64,000 nt of DNA from Pseudomonas sp. Root562 (lineage in GTDB: Bacteria; Pseudomonadota; Gammaproteobacteria; Pseudomonadales; Pseudomonadaceae): positions 288,654 through 352,653 of the forward strand of contig NZ_LMGK01000021.1 in NCBI RefSeq assembly GCF_001427125.1, written 5' to 3'. Under the pieces are notes generated by a model that had not been told where the DNA came from, did not search any database, and was given only the letters and a program-made list of their open reading frames with translations. A program made the translations under genes and the position numbers. Below, one piece after another: positions 18,255 to 26,840 of this stretch; the stretch's first letter is position 1, and each line of letters starts with the position of its first letter.

Positions 18255-21133
18255 CGGCGTACCTCCGCTTTATCGCCACGGGCCTTGCGGCGGTCCTTGA
18301 GCAAGCGGTCCTGTTCGTCGCTGAATGCCTGGAAGCGTTTTTGCCACTCCGAAGGGTGATAAACGCGGCTGACTTCGACGGCCGTAACCTTGTACTCCGG
18401 ACAGTTGGTGGCCCAGTCGGAGTTGTCGGTGGTGATCACGTTGGCCCCTGATTCGGGGAAGTGGAACGTGGTGTACACCACGCCCGGCGCAACCCGTTCG
18501 GTAATCCGCGCACGCAGCACCGTCTGCCCGGCGCGGCTGCCGATGCCGACCCAGTCACCTTCGTTGATGCCACGGCTCTCGGCGTCGGTCGGGTGGATTT
18601 CCAGGCGGTCTTCATCATGCCAGGCAACGTTCTCTGTGCGCCGGGTCTGGGCGCCGACGTTGTACTGGCTGAGGATGCGCCCGGTGGTCAGCAGCAGCGG
18701 ATAACGCGTGTTGACCTTCTCTTCGGTAGGCACATAACCGGTGAGCATGAAGCGCCCCTTGCCGCGTACGAACTGCTCGATGTGCATGGTCGGCGTACCG
18801 TCAGGTGCCGCGGCGTTGCATGGCCATTGCACGCTGCCGTGACGCTCCAGTTCGGCGTAGCTGACGTTGGTGAAGGTCGGCGTCAGGCTGGCGATTTCAT
18901 CCATGATTTCTGACGGATGCCGGTAATTCATCGGGTAGCCCAATGCGTTGGCCAGCGCCACAGTGCCTTCCCAGTCGGCCTTGCCACCCAACGGCTCCAT
19001 GACTTTGCGCACCCGCGAGATGCGCCGTTCGGCGTTGGTGAAAGTGCCGTCCTTTTCCAGGAACGAACTGCCCGGCAGGAATACATGGGCAAACTTGGCG
19101 GTTTCGTTGAGGAAAATGTCCTGCACCACCACGCATTCCATGGCCGACAGCGCCGCGGTGACGTGTTGAGTATTCGGATCGCTCTGGGCGATGTCCTCGC
19201 CCTGGCAATACAGACCCTTGAAACTGCCACCCAGCGCGGCCTCGAACATGTTGGGGATACGCAGGCCCGGGTCGGGTTGCAGGGTGACGTTCCACGCCTG
19301 TTCGAACTGGGTGCGCACTTCCACGTTGGAGACATGCCGGTATCCAGGCAGTTCGTGGGGGAACGAGCCCATGTCACAAGAGCCCTGCACGTTGTTCTGC
19401 CCGCGCAACGGGTTCACGCCTACACCTTCGCGACCGATGTTGCCGGTGGCCATGGCCAGGTTGGCGATGCCCATCACCGCGGTGCTGCCCTGGCTGTGCT
19501 CGGTCACACCCAGGCCGTAATAGATCGCCGCGTTGCCGCCTGTGGCATACAGCCGCGCTGCGGCACGAATGTCGGCAGCAGGCACGCCGCAGATGGCGCC
19601 CAGTACTTCTGGCGAGTTGTCCGGGCGGCTGACGAATTCGCGCCAATTGGCAAAATCGCTGCCTTCGCAACGGGCGTCGATAAAGGCCTGATTGAGCAGC
19701 CCTTCAGTGACGATCACGTGCGCCAAGGCATTGAGCATGGCGACGTTGGTGCCCGGGCGTAGCGCCAGGTGCAGCTCGGCGCGGGCATGCACCGAGTCCA
19801 CCAGATCAATGCGCCGTGGATCGATCACAATCAGCCGTGCGCCTTCACGCAGGCGACGTTTGAGTTGGGAGGCGAATACCGGGTGGGCATCGCTGGGGTT
19901 GGCGCCCATCACCAGGATCACATCGGCCTGCATCACCGAATCGAAACTCTGGGTGCCCGCCGATTCGCCAAGGGTTTGTTTCAGGCCATAGCCAGTCGGC
20001 GAGTGACAGACCCGCGCACAGGTGTCGACGTTGTTATTGCCGAACGCGGCGCGCACCAGTTTTTGCACCAGGTAGGTCTCTTCGTTGGTGCAGCGGCTGG
20101 AGGTGATGCCACCGATGGAATCGCGGCCGTATTTTTGCTGTAACCGACGGAATTCGCTGGCGGCGTAGGTCACCGCTTCATCCCAGCTGACTTCCTGCCA
20201 CGGATCGTTGATGTGTTTGCGGATCATCGGCTTGGTGATGCGATCCGGGTGGGTCGCGTAACCCCAGGCAAAGCGGCCCTTGACGCAGGAATGGCCGTGG
20301 TTGGCCTGGCCGTTCTTGTCCGGCACCATGCGCACCAGTTGGTCGCCTTTCATCTCGGCGCGGAACGAGCAGCCCACGCCGCAATAGGCACAAGTAGTGA
20401 TCACGCTGTGTTCGGGCTGGCCCATTTCGACCACGCTTTTTTCCATCAGCGTCGCAGTAGGGCAGGCTTGTACACAGGCGCCGCAGGACACGCATTCCGA
20501 ATCGAGGAAGTTATCCCCACCGGCAGCGGCCACGCGGGATTCAAAACCGCGACCGGTAATCGTCAGGGCGAAGGTGCCCTGGGTTTCTTCGCAGGCGCGC
20601 ACGCAGCGGTTGCAGACGATGCACTTGCTCGGGTCGTAGTCGAAGTAGGGGTTGGAGGTGTCCTTCACGTCCTCCAGATGGTTCTCGCCTTCATAGCCGT
20701 AACGCACTTCCCGCAGACCAACCTGGCCGGCCACGGTTTGCAGCTCGCAATTGCCGTTGGCCGAGCAGGTCAGGCAGTCCAGCGGGTGATCGGAGATGTA
20801 CAACTCCATGACATTGCGCCGCAGCGTCGCAAGCTTCGGCGTCTGGGTGTGGACGCTCATGCCTTCAGTAACCGGCGTGGTGCAGGACGCCGGATAACCG
20901 CGCATGCCGTCGATCTCCACCAGGCACATGCGGCACGAGCCGAAGGCTTCCAGGCTGTCGGTGGCGCAGAGTTTGGGGATGGTGGTGCCGAGCATTGCAG
21001 CGGCGCGCATCACCGAGGTGCCTTCGGGCACGCTGATGCTGCGACCGTCGATATTCAAGGTGACTTGCACCTGGCTGTCGCGGGCCGGCGTGCCCAGATC
21101 GATATCGGTTTTCGGGTCGAAGAGAGTGATCAT
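18251..21133 (-). CDS. fdsA: NAD-dependent formate dehydrogenase alpha (Mo catalytic) subunit
   Basis: A 960-residue Mo/bis-MGD enzyme that oxidises formate to CO2. In order: an N-terminal [2Fe-2S] domain (Cys 56, 67, 70, 84), an NuoG-like HPLDCLTC…C box (117-129), two [4Fe-4S] boxes CIVCNRCVRAC (171) and CVSCGACVQAC (214), the MopB cluster CAYCGVGC (248), and the active-site Cys in ARVCHSPTG (about 376; Cys and not Sec). The frame is open to 21253, but the ATG at 21133 overlaps the fdsB stop (ATGA) and gives the family N-terminus. The next gene is fdsD directly; the usual fdsC (FdhD sulfurtransferase) is missing. Confidence 0.95.
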   Translation of the reverse strand: MITLFDPKTDIDLGTPARDSQVQVTLNIDGRSISVPEGTSVMRAAAMLGTTIPKLCATDSLEAFGSCRMCLVEIDGMRGYPASCTTPVTEGMSVHTQTPKLATLRRNVMELYISDHPLDCLTCSANGNCELQTVAGQVGLREVRYGYEGENHLEDVKDTSNPYFDYDPSKCIVCNRCVRACEETQGTFALTITGRGFESRVAAAGGDNFLDSECVSCGACVQACPTATLMEKSVVEMGQPEHSVITTCAYCGVGCSFRAEMKGDQLVRMVPDKNGQANHGHSCVKGRFAWGYATHPDRITKPMIRKHINDPWQEVSWDEAVTYAASEFRRLQQKYGRDSIGGITSSRCTNEETYLVQKLVRAAFGNNNVDTCARVCHSPTGYGLKQTLGESAGTQSFDSVMQADVILVMGANPSDAHPVFASQLKRRLREGARLIVIDPRRIDLVDSVHARAELHLALRPGTNVAMLNALAHVIVTEGLLNQAFIDARCEGSDFANWREFVSRPDNSPEVLGAICGVPAADIRAAARLYATGGNAAIYYGLGVTEHSQGSTAVMGIANLAMATGNIGREGVGVNPLRGQNNVQGSCDMGSFPHELPGYRHVSNVEVRTQFEQAWNVTLQPDPGLRIPNMFEAALGGSFKGLYCQGEDIAQSDPNTQHVTAALSAMECVVVQDIFLNETAKFAHVFLPGSSFLEKDGTFTNAERRISRVRKVMEPLGGKADWEGTVALANALGYPMNYRHPSEIMDEIASLTPTFTNVSYAELERHGSVQWPCNAAAPDGTPTMHIEQFVRGKGRFMLTGYVPTEEKVNTRYPLLLTTGRILSQYNVGAQTRRTENVAWHDEDRLEIHPTDAESRGINEGDWVGIGSRAGQTVLRARITERVAPGVVYTTFHFPESGANVITTDNSDWATNCPEYKVTAVEVSRVYHPSEWQKRFQAFSDEQDRLLKDRRKARGDKAEVRR

Positions 21134-22689
21134 TGCTCGGCCTCCGAGGGCTGCAAGCCGAAGTCGGCGGGGAAGTACTTGAGGGCGCTGACCACCGGGA
21201 AGGGCGCCATGCCGCCCAACGCGCACAGCGAACCGTATTGCATCGTGTCGCACAGGTCCTTGAGGATGATCACCTGCTCATCGCGGACACTTTGGTCCGA
21301 TGCGGCGAGCATGCGGTCGATCACCTCGACACCGCGGGTAGAACCGATGCGGCACGGCGTGCATTTGCCACAGGATTCCTCGGCGCAGAACTCCATCGCA
21401 AAACGCGCCATCTGCGCCATGTCCAGGGTGTCGTCCGCCACCACCACACCACCGTGACCGAGCATCGCGCCAATGGCGGCGAAGGCTTCGTAATCCAGCG
21501 GCGTATCGAATTGCGACGGCGGCACCCAGGCGCCGAGCGGGCCACCGACCTGCGCCGCCTTCAGCGGCCGGCCACTGGCGGTGCCGCCGCCGTAATCTTC
21601 CACCAACTCCCGCAGCGTCAGGCCAAAGGCCCGTTCCACCAGTCCACCGTGACGAATATTGCCCGCCAGCTGGAAAGGCATGGTGCCCAGGGAACGGCCC
21701 ATGCCGTAATCGCGATAGAACTGCGCACCCTTGGCCAGAATCAGCGGCACCGAAGCCAACGTCAGCACGTTGTGCACCAGCGTCGGCTGACCGAACAGGC
21801 CCTTCAAGGCAGGAATCGGCGGCTTGGCGCGCACGACCCCGCGCTTGCCTTCCAGAGAGTCCAGCAGCGCGGTTTCTTCACCGCAGATGTAGGCACCGGC
21901 ACCGACCCGCACTTCCATATCGAAGGCCTGACCGCTGCCGCCAACATTGGCGCCCAGGTAACCGTTCTCCCGGGCAATCTGCAGCGCGTTGCGCAGCGTG
22001 GCCACGGCATCCGGATATTCTGAGCGCACATAGATGTAGCCGTAGGTAGCGCCGACGCACAGGCCGGCAATCGCCATGCCTTCGATCAGCAGGAACGGGT
22101 CACCTTCCATCAGCATGCGGTCGGCAAAGGTGCCGGAATCGCCTTCGTCGGCGTTGCACACGATGTACTTCTGCGCCGCTTCGGTCGCACGCACCGTGCG
22201 CCATTTGATCCCGGCGGGGAAGGCTGCACCGCCACGGCCACGCAGGCCTGAGTCGAACACTGCCGTGGCAGTTTGCTCGCCGCCGATGGCGACGGCTCGG
22301 TTCAAACCTTCGAAACCGCCGTGGGCCCGGTAATCCTCCAGCGACAGCGGCTGGGTGATGCCAGCGCGGGCAAACAACAGGCGCTGCTGAGTTTTCAGAT
22401 AAGGCAACTCTTCCACCAGACCCAAGGCCAGTGGATGCTTTGAAGGTTCGTCTTTTAATGAATCGAGCACAGAGGGCACATCGTCAGCGGTCAAAGGGCC
22501 GAAGCCAATACGACCTTGCGGGGTGTCCATTTCCAGTAGCGGTTCCAACCAGTACAGGCCACGGGAACTGGTGCGCTGCAACGCCAGCGGCAGATTGCAT
22601 TCCTGGGCTTGAGTGATCAGGGCCGTGGAGACCTCGTCGGCACCCACAGCACGGGCCAGCGAATCACAGGGCAGATAAAGAGTCGGCAT
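21130..22689 (-). CDS. fdsB: NAD-dependent formate dehydrogenase beta (FMN/NAD-binding, NuoF-like) subunit
   Basis: A 519-residue diaphorase subunit that passes electrons from FdsA to NAD+. An N-terminal thioredoxin-like part (about 1-130) is fused to a NuoF core. The core shows GRGGAAFPAGIKW (FMN/NADH loop), NADEGDSGTFADR, GAGAYICGEETAL, and the [4Fe-4S] box ESCGKCTPCRIG near the C-terminus. The ATG at 22689 shares one base with the fdsG stop (TGATG). An upstream ATG at 22707 lies inside fdsG and is less likely. Confidence 0.94.
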   Translation of the reverse strand: MPTLYLPCDSLARAVGADEVSTALITQAQECNLPLALQRTSSRGLYWLEPLLEMDTPQGRIGFGPLTADDVPSVLDSLKDEPSKHPLALGLVEELPYLKTQQRLLFARAGITQPLSLEDYRAHGGFEGLNRAVAIGGEQTATAVFDSGLRGRGGAAFPAGIKWRTVRATEAAQKYIVCNADEGDSGTFADRMLMEGDPFLLIEGMAIAGLCVGATYGYIYVRSEYPDAVATLRNALQIARENGYLGANVGGSGQAFDMEVRVGAGAYICGEETALLDSLEGKRGVVRAKPPIPALKGLFGQPTLVHNVLTLASVPLILAKGAQFYRDYGMGRSLGTMPFQLAGNIRHGGLVERAFGLTLRELVEDYGGGTASGRPLKAAQVGGPLGAWVPPSQFDTPLDYEAFAAIGAMLGHGGVVVADDTLDMAQMARFAMEFCAEESCGKCTPCRIGSTRGVEVIDRMLAASDQSVRDEQVIILKDLCDTMQYGSLCALGGMAPFPVVSALKYFPADFGLQPSEAEQ

Positions 22690-23165
22690 CACGCGTCCTC
22701 CCGGCAAGCGTCAAGCAAGGCATCGAGACGCTCGGCGCTCAGCCGCGCATGCACCCGGCCATCCAGCTCCAGAGCCGGCGAACAGGCGCATGCCCCCAGG
22801 CAATACACCGGCCGCAAGCTGATGCTGCCATCGGCACTGCTGCCGTGGTCGTCCAGTTGCAGGCGCTCACGCAACTGCGCCGCCAACTGCTCGGCACCAC
22901 GGCTCTTGCACGACTCGGCCCGGCAAAGCCGCAGGATATGCCGCGCGGGCGGCGCAGTACGGAAGTCATGGTAAAAACTGATCACCCCACGCACCTCGGC
23001 CTGGCTCAGGTTCAGGGCATGGGCAATCTCGGGGACGGCGACATCGGGGACGTACCCAATACGCTCCTGAATATCATGAAGAATAGGCAACAGCGCACCC
23101 GCAGAGCCCTTGTGGCGCTCCAGCAAACTGTTGACCACCGGCAGGTGCAACATCTCATCAGGCAT
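22689..23165 (-). CDS. fdsG: NAD-dependent formate dehydrogenase gamma (NuoE-like) subunit
   Basis: A 158-residue thioredoxin-like [2Fe-2S] protein, the NuoE homologue of the Fds complex. Cluster ligands are visible as CRAESC near residue 84 and CLGACAC near 125. The N-terminal helical part has the family IGYVPDVAVPEIAHALN block. First gene of fdsGBAD; GTGAGG precedes the ATG at 23165 by about 8 bases. The usual adjacent LysR-type fdsR is not seen on either side. Confidence 0.93.
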   Translation of the reverse strand: MPDEMLHLPVVNSLLERHKGSAGALLPILHDIQERIGYVPDVAVPEIAHALNLSQAEVRGVISFYHDFRTAPPARHILRLCRAESCKSRGAEQLAAQLRERLQLDDHGSSADGSISLRPVYCLGACACSPALELDGRVHARLSAERLDALLDACREDA

Positions 23166-23713
23166 TCAGCAATCCTCACGGTCACGGACAAACCAGATGG
23201 CTGTCGGTCGTCCGAAAGTGTCGGCTGCGGCACTTACACCACGTCACGGTATCGTGGCAATTCAGGCCGTTGGCCAGGGCACCCTGAGCGGGCATCTTGT
23301 TGTGCCCGGCACGGTCTTCGCCGCACCTCGACTGGGCATAAAAGGCAGCTTGCCACGCCGCTATTGAATGACCTGCACCAAAGCGACGTGTTTGGTTCTG
23401 CCTACGACCTCTTATTGAGTCTAGATGAGAGTGGCGCGGGGGCATTGACCCATGGACGTGCGCGCCTGATGTCTATCGGGCGCGCACGCCAAATGTAGGA
23501 GCGAGCCTGCTCGCGATAGCGCCAGCCGAACCACCACCAACCTCGAAGAAAAAGGTAGTGACGCCGGAAACATCCTACATCCCGCCAGCCATTACAAAAT
23601 AGGAAAGGTCCGAATCGTCAGTTTAACGATATCCGAATGAGCGAATACTCGTTCCGAAATACGTAAATTCTCTCCTGTAAGTTTGATAAACAACTACTGC
23701 AAGGAACGGTCAC
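23166..23713. other. 548-bp intergenic region between fdsG and hcp
   Basis: No convincing gene. It should hold the fdsG promoter (minus) and the hcp promoter (plus). Visible items are a 9-bp inverted repeat (gtgcgcgcc 23458-23466 / ggcgcgcac 23479-23487) and a REP half-element at 23494-23522. Past 23550 the sequence becomes clearly AT-richer, marking the edge of the accessory region. Confidence 0.5.
23494..23522. repeat. Solitary REP sequence
   Basis: tgtaggagcgagcctgctcg followed by cgatagcgc, a single REP unit without an inverted partner. Confidence 0.75.
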
Positions 23714-24202
23714 ATGGCGTTCGACGCTTACGTCAAAATCGAAGGTATTCCAGGCGAAGCGCTTGATGACCAACACAAGGACTGGATAGAAATTACCGGG
23801 TACAGTTTCAGCACTCACCAGGAAGCCTCGTCTACTGCCAGTTCCGCAGGCGGTGCCTCATCGGGGCGCACGACCGTTAGCGACTTCACATTCACCAAGA
23901 ATCTGGACAAGTCCAGTTGCAAGCTCATAGAGGCCAGTTGCGCAGGGGACCATCTAAAAGAAGTCGTCCTGACCCTGCATCGCGCTGGAGGCGAGAAGCA
24001 GAAGTACTTCGAAGTTGTGCTGGAAGAAGTCATCATTTCAAGTTACGCACAAGCCGCAAATGAAGGTGTACCTACCGAAAGCATCAGCTTGAATTATGGG
24101 CGGATTAAAACGATCTATATCCAGCAAAAAAGAACGGACGGTGCTGGCGGAGGTAATGTGGCGGGTGGTTGGGATCGCATCAGCAACAAAAAATACTGCT
24201 GA
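23714..24202 (+). CDS. hcp: Type VI secretion system tube protein Hcp
   Basis: A 162-residue Hcp1-family protein, the hexameric ring that forms the T6SS inner tube and carries small effectors in its lumen. Family marks: MAFDAYVKIEGIPGEA at the start, the WIEITGYSFS strand, VSDFTFTKNLDKSS in the middle, and the C-terminal GGNVAGGWDRISNKKY. AAGGA precedes the ATG at 23714. No T6SS sheath, baseplate or VgrG genes are in the window, so this is an orphan hcp. Two genes of lower GC follow at once, the layout of an Hcp-linked effector island. Confidence 0.95.
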   Translation: MAFDAYVKIEGIPGEALDDQHKDWIEITGYSFSTHQEASSTASSAGGASSGRTTVSDFTFTKNLDKSSCKLIEASCAGDHLKEVVLTLHRAGGEKQKYFEVVLEEVIISSYAQAANEGVPTESISLNYGRIKTIYIQQKRTDGAGGGNVAGGWDRISNKKYC

Positions 24203-24212
24203 GGTGCCATCC

Positions 24213-25190
24213 ATGTCAGAGACCTATAGTTTTATAAATTCAAGAATGCAACCTTATTCCTATTTGAAATCGACCTTGCAGCTTGGCAAGAACTCGATGT
24301 CAAAATTCGATGTGTTGAATGCACATGTTGTCAATTCGGTGGTACTGCCAGGCGAGCTGGTAATCGTAGGTGATAATTCAACACCGTCGTGTACGGCTGA
24401 AGAAGCGTTCTACATGAAGAAGGCCTTTGAAATCCACTTGGCACTCATGGTCAATGGAATGCAAAGTGATGGATTTCTATTAGAGAATCATGAACTCATA
24501 ACAAGAGCGCTTGGGTATTCATCTATTGGAATAGGTAGCGTTGGCAGTGCTTGGAGTAAGCACCTTGATGGTATCAAGCAAACTCTTGAAGAGATCGAAG
24601 CGGCTCATCGTTATCACATTAGAAGTGGGACGGCTCAGGCTCGAAATGAGTTTTTGACGAAGCGCGAGTTTCTATTTAAACAGCTTGATCATCAATTGGA
24701 AGGTTTTGCTAAATACGGCTCGGGCCTGCGTAATCAAGGCTCGATAAAAAATATGCTTGGGATATCCACGAAAAGCTATTTGCACTCAGGGGTGATTACA
24801 GGTTATGCCGACACTATTAATGGAGTGGCGAAAGCTTCGAATCTCATGAAAAAAGGTACTTATCTGGGTGTTGGTCTCAGTGTGGCTGGAGCTGGAACGT
24901 CTATCTACACTGCATGCACGACTGGGCGCGAAACGGAATGCAGAAAAGCTAAATATGTTGAGGGTGGTAAGTTGTCTGGAAGTCTTGCATTAGGAAGCTT
25001 GGGAGGCAATGTTGGTAGTATGGTGGCTACGTTCGGATGTGCTGTTGCTATCGGTTTCGTTACAGGTGGCGCCGGATTGCTGGGGTGTGCTGTGATTGGC
25101 GGTGGGCTCGGTGCGTGGGCTGGAGGCGAAGTTGGCGAGAGTGCTGGAGAATGGGTAGGTGAAGTGGTCTATGAGTCATTGCAACAATGA
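24213..25190 (+). CDS. Candidate Hcp-associated T6SS effector with C-terminal glycine-rich membrane segments
   Basis: A 325-residue protein beginning 10 bases after the hcp stop (ATG 24213 with TGAGG upstream; the frame is open to 24096 inside hcp). Residues 30-56 (FDVLNAHVVNSVVLPGELV) look LysM-like, followed by CTAEEAFYMKKA. Residues 115-180 are strongly helical and charged. Residues 215-235 and 254-304 are two Gly/Ala-rich hydrophobic stretches (LGVGLSVAGAGTS; GFVTGGAGLLGCAVIGGGLG), like a glycine-zipper hairpin. There is no signal peptide. Together with the overlapping small membrane protein this suggests a pore-forming toxin loaded on Hcp. No named family is recognised; function is inference. 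Confidence 0.72.
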   Translation: MSETYSFINSRMQPYSYLKSTLQLGKNSMSKFDVLNAHVVNSVVLPGELVIVGDNSTPSCTAEEAFYMKKAFEIHLALMVNGMQSDGFLLENHELITRALGYSSIGIGSVGSAWSKHLDGIKQTLEEIEAAHRYHIRSGTAQARNEFLTKREFLFKQLDHQLEGFAKYGSGLRNQGSIKNMLGISTKSYLHSGVITGYADTINGVAKASNLMKKGTYLGVGLSVAGAGTSIYTACTTGRETECRKAKYVEGGKLSGSLALGSLGGNVGSMVATFGCAVAIGFVTGGAGLLGCAVIGGGLGAWAGGEVGESAGEWVGEVVYESLQQ

Positions 25191-25552
25191 GTGAGATTGT
25201 ACTGGCAGGTATCGGGGTTTTCATAATTTTTTTCGCAATGGTGACTTCATGTTGGATGTATGTGTTTTCTTATCTGTTTACTGAGTTGATAGAGAGTTAT
25301 TTAGATAAGAGTAAGTTTGTAGCGAGTAATCGTAAGGCTTTGTCTGGGTTTGGATTGCTCGGTAAGCCGGTGAGAAACGGTTCGGTGGCATTGATGTTCT
25401 TATGTCCTAAACTTTGCGAGAGGCGTGGTCTAATTGAAAAGGATGAGTTGTTGAATTTGCCATTAAGCCTAAAGAGAAAGCTGTTGGCACTCTGGATTAC
25501 CGCTGGAATGTTGCTTTTTTTTGCGTTTGTTTTTTGGCTTTTGGTCGTTTGA
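25187..25552 (+). CDS. Small two-TM membrane protein, candidate immunity protein
   Basis: A 121-residue protein whose ATG overlaps the effector-like gene's stop (ATGA 25187-25190). Two hydrophobic helices lie at about 4-27 (VLAGIGVFIIFFAMVTS) and 96-121 (ALWITAGMLLFFAFVFWLLVV), joined by a polar, basic loop. The coding sequence is markedly AT-richer than core genes. Inner-membrane immunity proteins are the known protection against T6SS pore-forming effectors, and order and overlap fit that role. It could instead be an accessory membrane partner. Confidence 0.68.
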   Translation: MSEIVLAGIGVFIIFFAMVTSCWMYVFSYLFTELIESYLDKSKFVASNRKALSGFGLLGKPVRNGSVALMFLCPKLCERRGLIEKDELLNLPLSLKRKLLALWITAGMLLFFAFVFWLLVV

Positions 25553-25919
25553 TTTTAGCATGTAGTGAAAAGCGTGCTTATTATCTTTGGATGCTAAAAA
25601 GTGGACGACACTAACGCTAAAAGTGGACCGCTAAAAGGGAGTAATTTTATTTTTTCTTGAGAAATAAATCTGGCCCCTTTCTTGTTCCTTTCTTGGATGT
25701 AAGTTTCCAACTACTCTATAGTTAAATGTGTTTTTCGACTGCGGTTGAAAAAGTAGCTGATTCACACGTAAAAGGGGACAGATTTATTTTCCTCTTCCGC
25801 TTGAGAAATAAATCTGTCCCACTTCTTCGTCCGAGTCTGTCCCCTTGGCTGCCAGTGGACAGCAAAATGACAAAGCAGTAGCGTCGCGCCACTGCCCTCA
25901 ACTCTGTAACGGACTACAC
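25553..25919. other. 367-bp AT-rich intergenic region with inverted-repeat element
   Basis: No gene seen. It holds the MITE-like element listed separately, a second copy of its end (gaaataaatctgtccc at 25804-25819), and a doublet of the motif 'ctaaaaagtgga / ctaaaagtggac' around 25592-25640. This resembles debris of insertion events after the immunity gene. Confidence 0.5.
25662..25789. mobile_element. MITE-like element with 19-bp terminal inverted repeats
   Basis: The left end aaataaatctggccccttt (25662-25680) and the right end aaaggggacagatttattt (25771-25789) are inverted repeats with one mismatch. They enclose about 90 bases with no coding capacity. A further inverse copy of the end motif follows at 25804-25819. 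The motif 'ggggacagatttattt' is familiar from repeated sequences in many Pseudomonas genomes; assigning it to a particular transposase is not possible here. Confidence 0.5.
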
Positions 25920-26666
25920 ATGCGCACTCTCGCTCCAGCCTCGCGTCTGTTCTGCGCGATCACTTTCGCCGTCGTGATGACCCCGGCACTCGCCGATTGG
26001 GAAGAATCCCCGGAATACGCCTGGAAAACCTACCTCTCCGATTGCCAGCAGTTACAGCGGGATGTGACCGATGTACAGAACGGGCGCAAGTTGGCCATGG
26101 ATGTCTTGCCCAACATCCAGGGTTTTCTGCGAACCATTACGGTACACCGCAAGAACCTGGCCCAGCCAAGCCTCGGCTCCCCCGATTACGCCCGTTGTGA
26201 AAGCGTCGTCTCCCAAGCCAAAGACCTAGCGGCCAAGGGCGGTGCTGAAAACGACGAGGCGATGGATCAGCATTTCCGCCAAGCCCAAACCGAGCACCTG
26301 AACTCACCGGAATACAAACGTGCTCGCTCTATGGGCTTCACCGACGTCGGCGAAGTCGGCGCCCTCGACCAGCACGCCGAGCTGGATGGCGAAGACAATC
26401 TGAAGACCTTGATGATCACAGTCGATTTTGGCTGCGGCCGCCATTTCCGCGCCGCGCAATACGTCAAACCCTATGTGGTGTACACCGTCCATCGTTCCGA
26501 TGGCAGCTGCGGCGTCTACAAATACGTCGCCGTGCTGGGCGGTGAAACCGTGGAGCGAGGCGACTTCATTGATCAGGAAGGGATTTTTCAGTACGTGGGA
26601 TGGAAGAAACTGGCCGGTGCGGATGGCTTTCCCATCGACGTTCGCGTCGTAAAAGCGCTGAAGTAA
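25920..26666 (+). CDS. Exported hypothetical protein
   Basis: A 248-residue protein with a clear signal peptide (RLFCAITFAVVMTPALA|DW, cut near residue 28). The mature part has a helical, charged N-terminal half (CQQLQRDVTDVQNGRKLAMDV…) and a beta-rich C-terminal half ending WKKLAGADGFPIDVRVVKALK. Four cysteines in the mature part (for example CQQLQ, YARCES, FGCGRH, GSCGVYK) could form disulfides. No family recognised. It stands alone in the accessory region; an ATG at 25845 is in frame but would bury the signal peptide. Confidence 0.75.
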   Translation: MRTLAPASRLFCAITFAVVMTPALADWEESPEYAWKTYLSDCQQLQRDVTDVQNGRKLAMDVLPNIQGFLRTITVHRKNLAQPSLGSPDYARCESVVSQAKDLAAKGGAENDEAMDQHFRQAQTEHLNSPEYKRARSMGFTDVGEVGALDQHAELDGEDNLKTLMITVDFGCGRHFRAAQYVKPYVVYTVHRSDGSCGVYKYVAVLGGETVERGDFIDQEGIFQYVGWKKLAGADGFPIDVRVVKALK

Positions 26667-26744
26667 CCCGTAGGACATTTCTTCAGCGCAGGATGGCTGG
26701 CGATACCGCCAGCCCAACCACCCCCGACAGCCCACCGCAATACC

Positions 26745-26772
26745 TGTGGGAGCTGGCTTGCCAGCGATAGCG
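26745..26772. repeat. Solitary REP sequence
   Basis: tgtgggagctggcttgccag followed by cgatagcg, a single REP unit downstream of the exported hypothetical gene. Confidence 0.75.
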
Positions 26773-26840
26773 TCCGCTCAGTCAACAAAAATGCCGAACC
26801 AGCCACCACCCTCACAAACCACACCCACAGGCCTCAACCA

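Noticed and set aside
21134..21253. N-terminal extension of fdsA by 40 residues
   Set aside because: Arg-rich, inside fdsB, and the ATG at 21133 with a 4-base overlap gives the family start.
23182..23445. 87-residue minus-strand frame upstream of fdsG (candidate regulator)
   Set aside because: No helix-turn-helix or ribosome site; composition unlike a gene.
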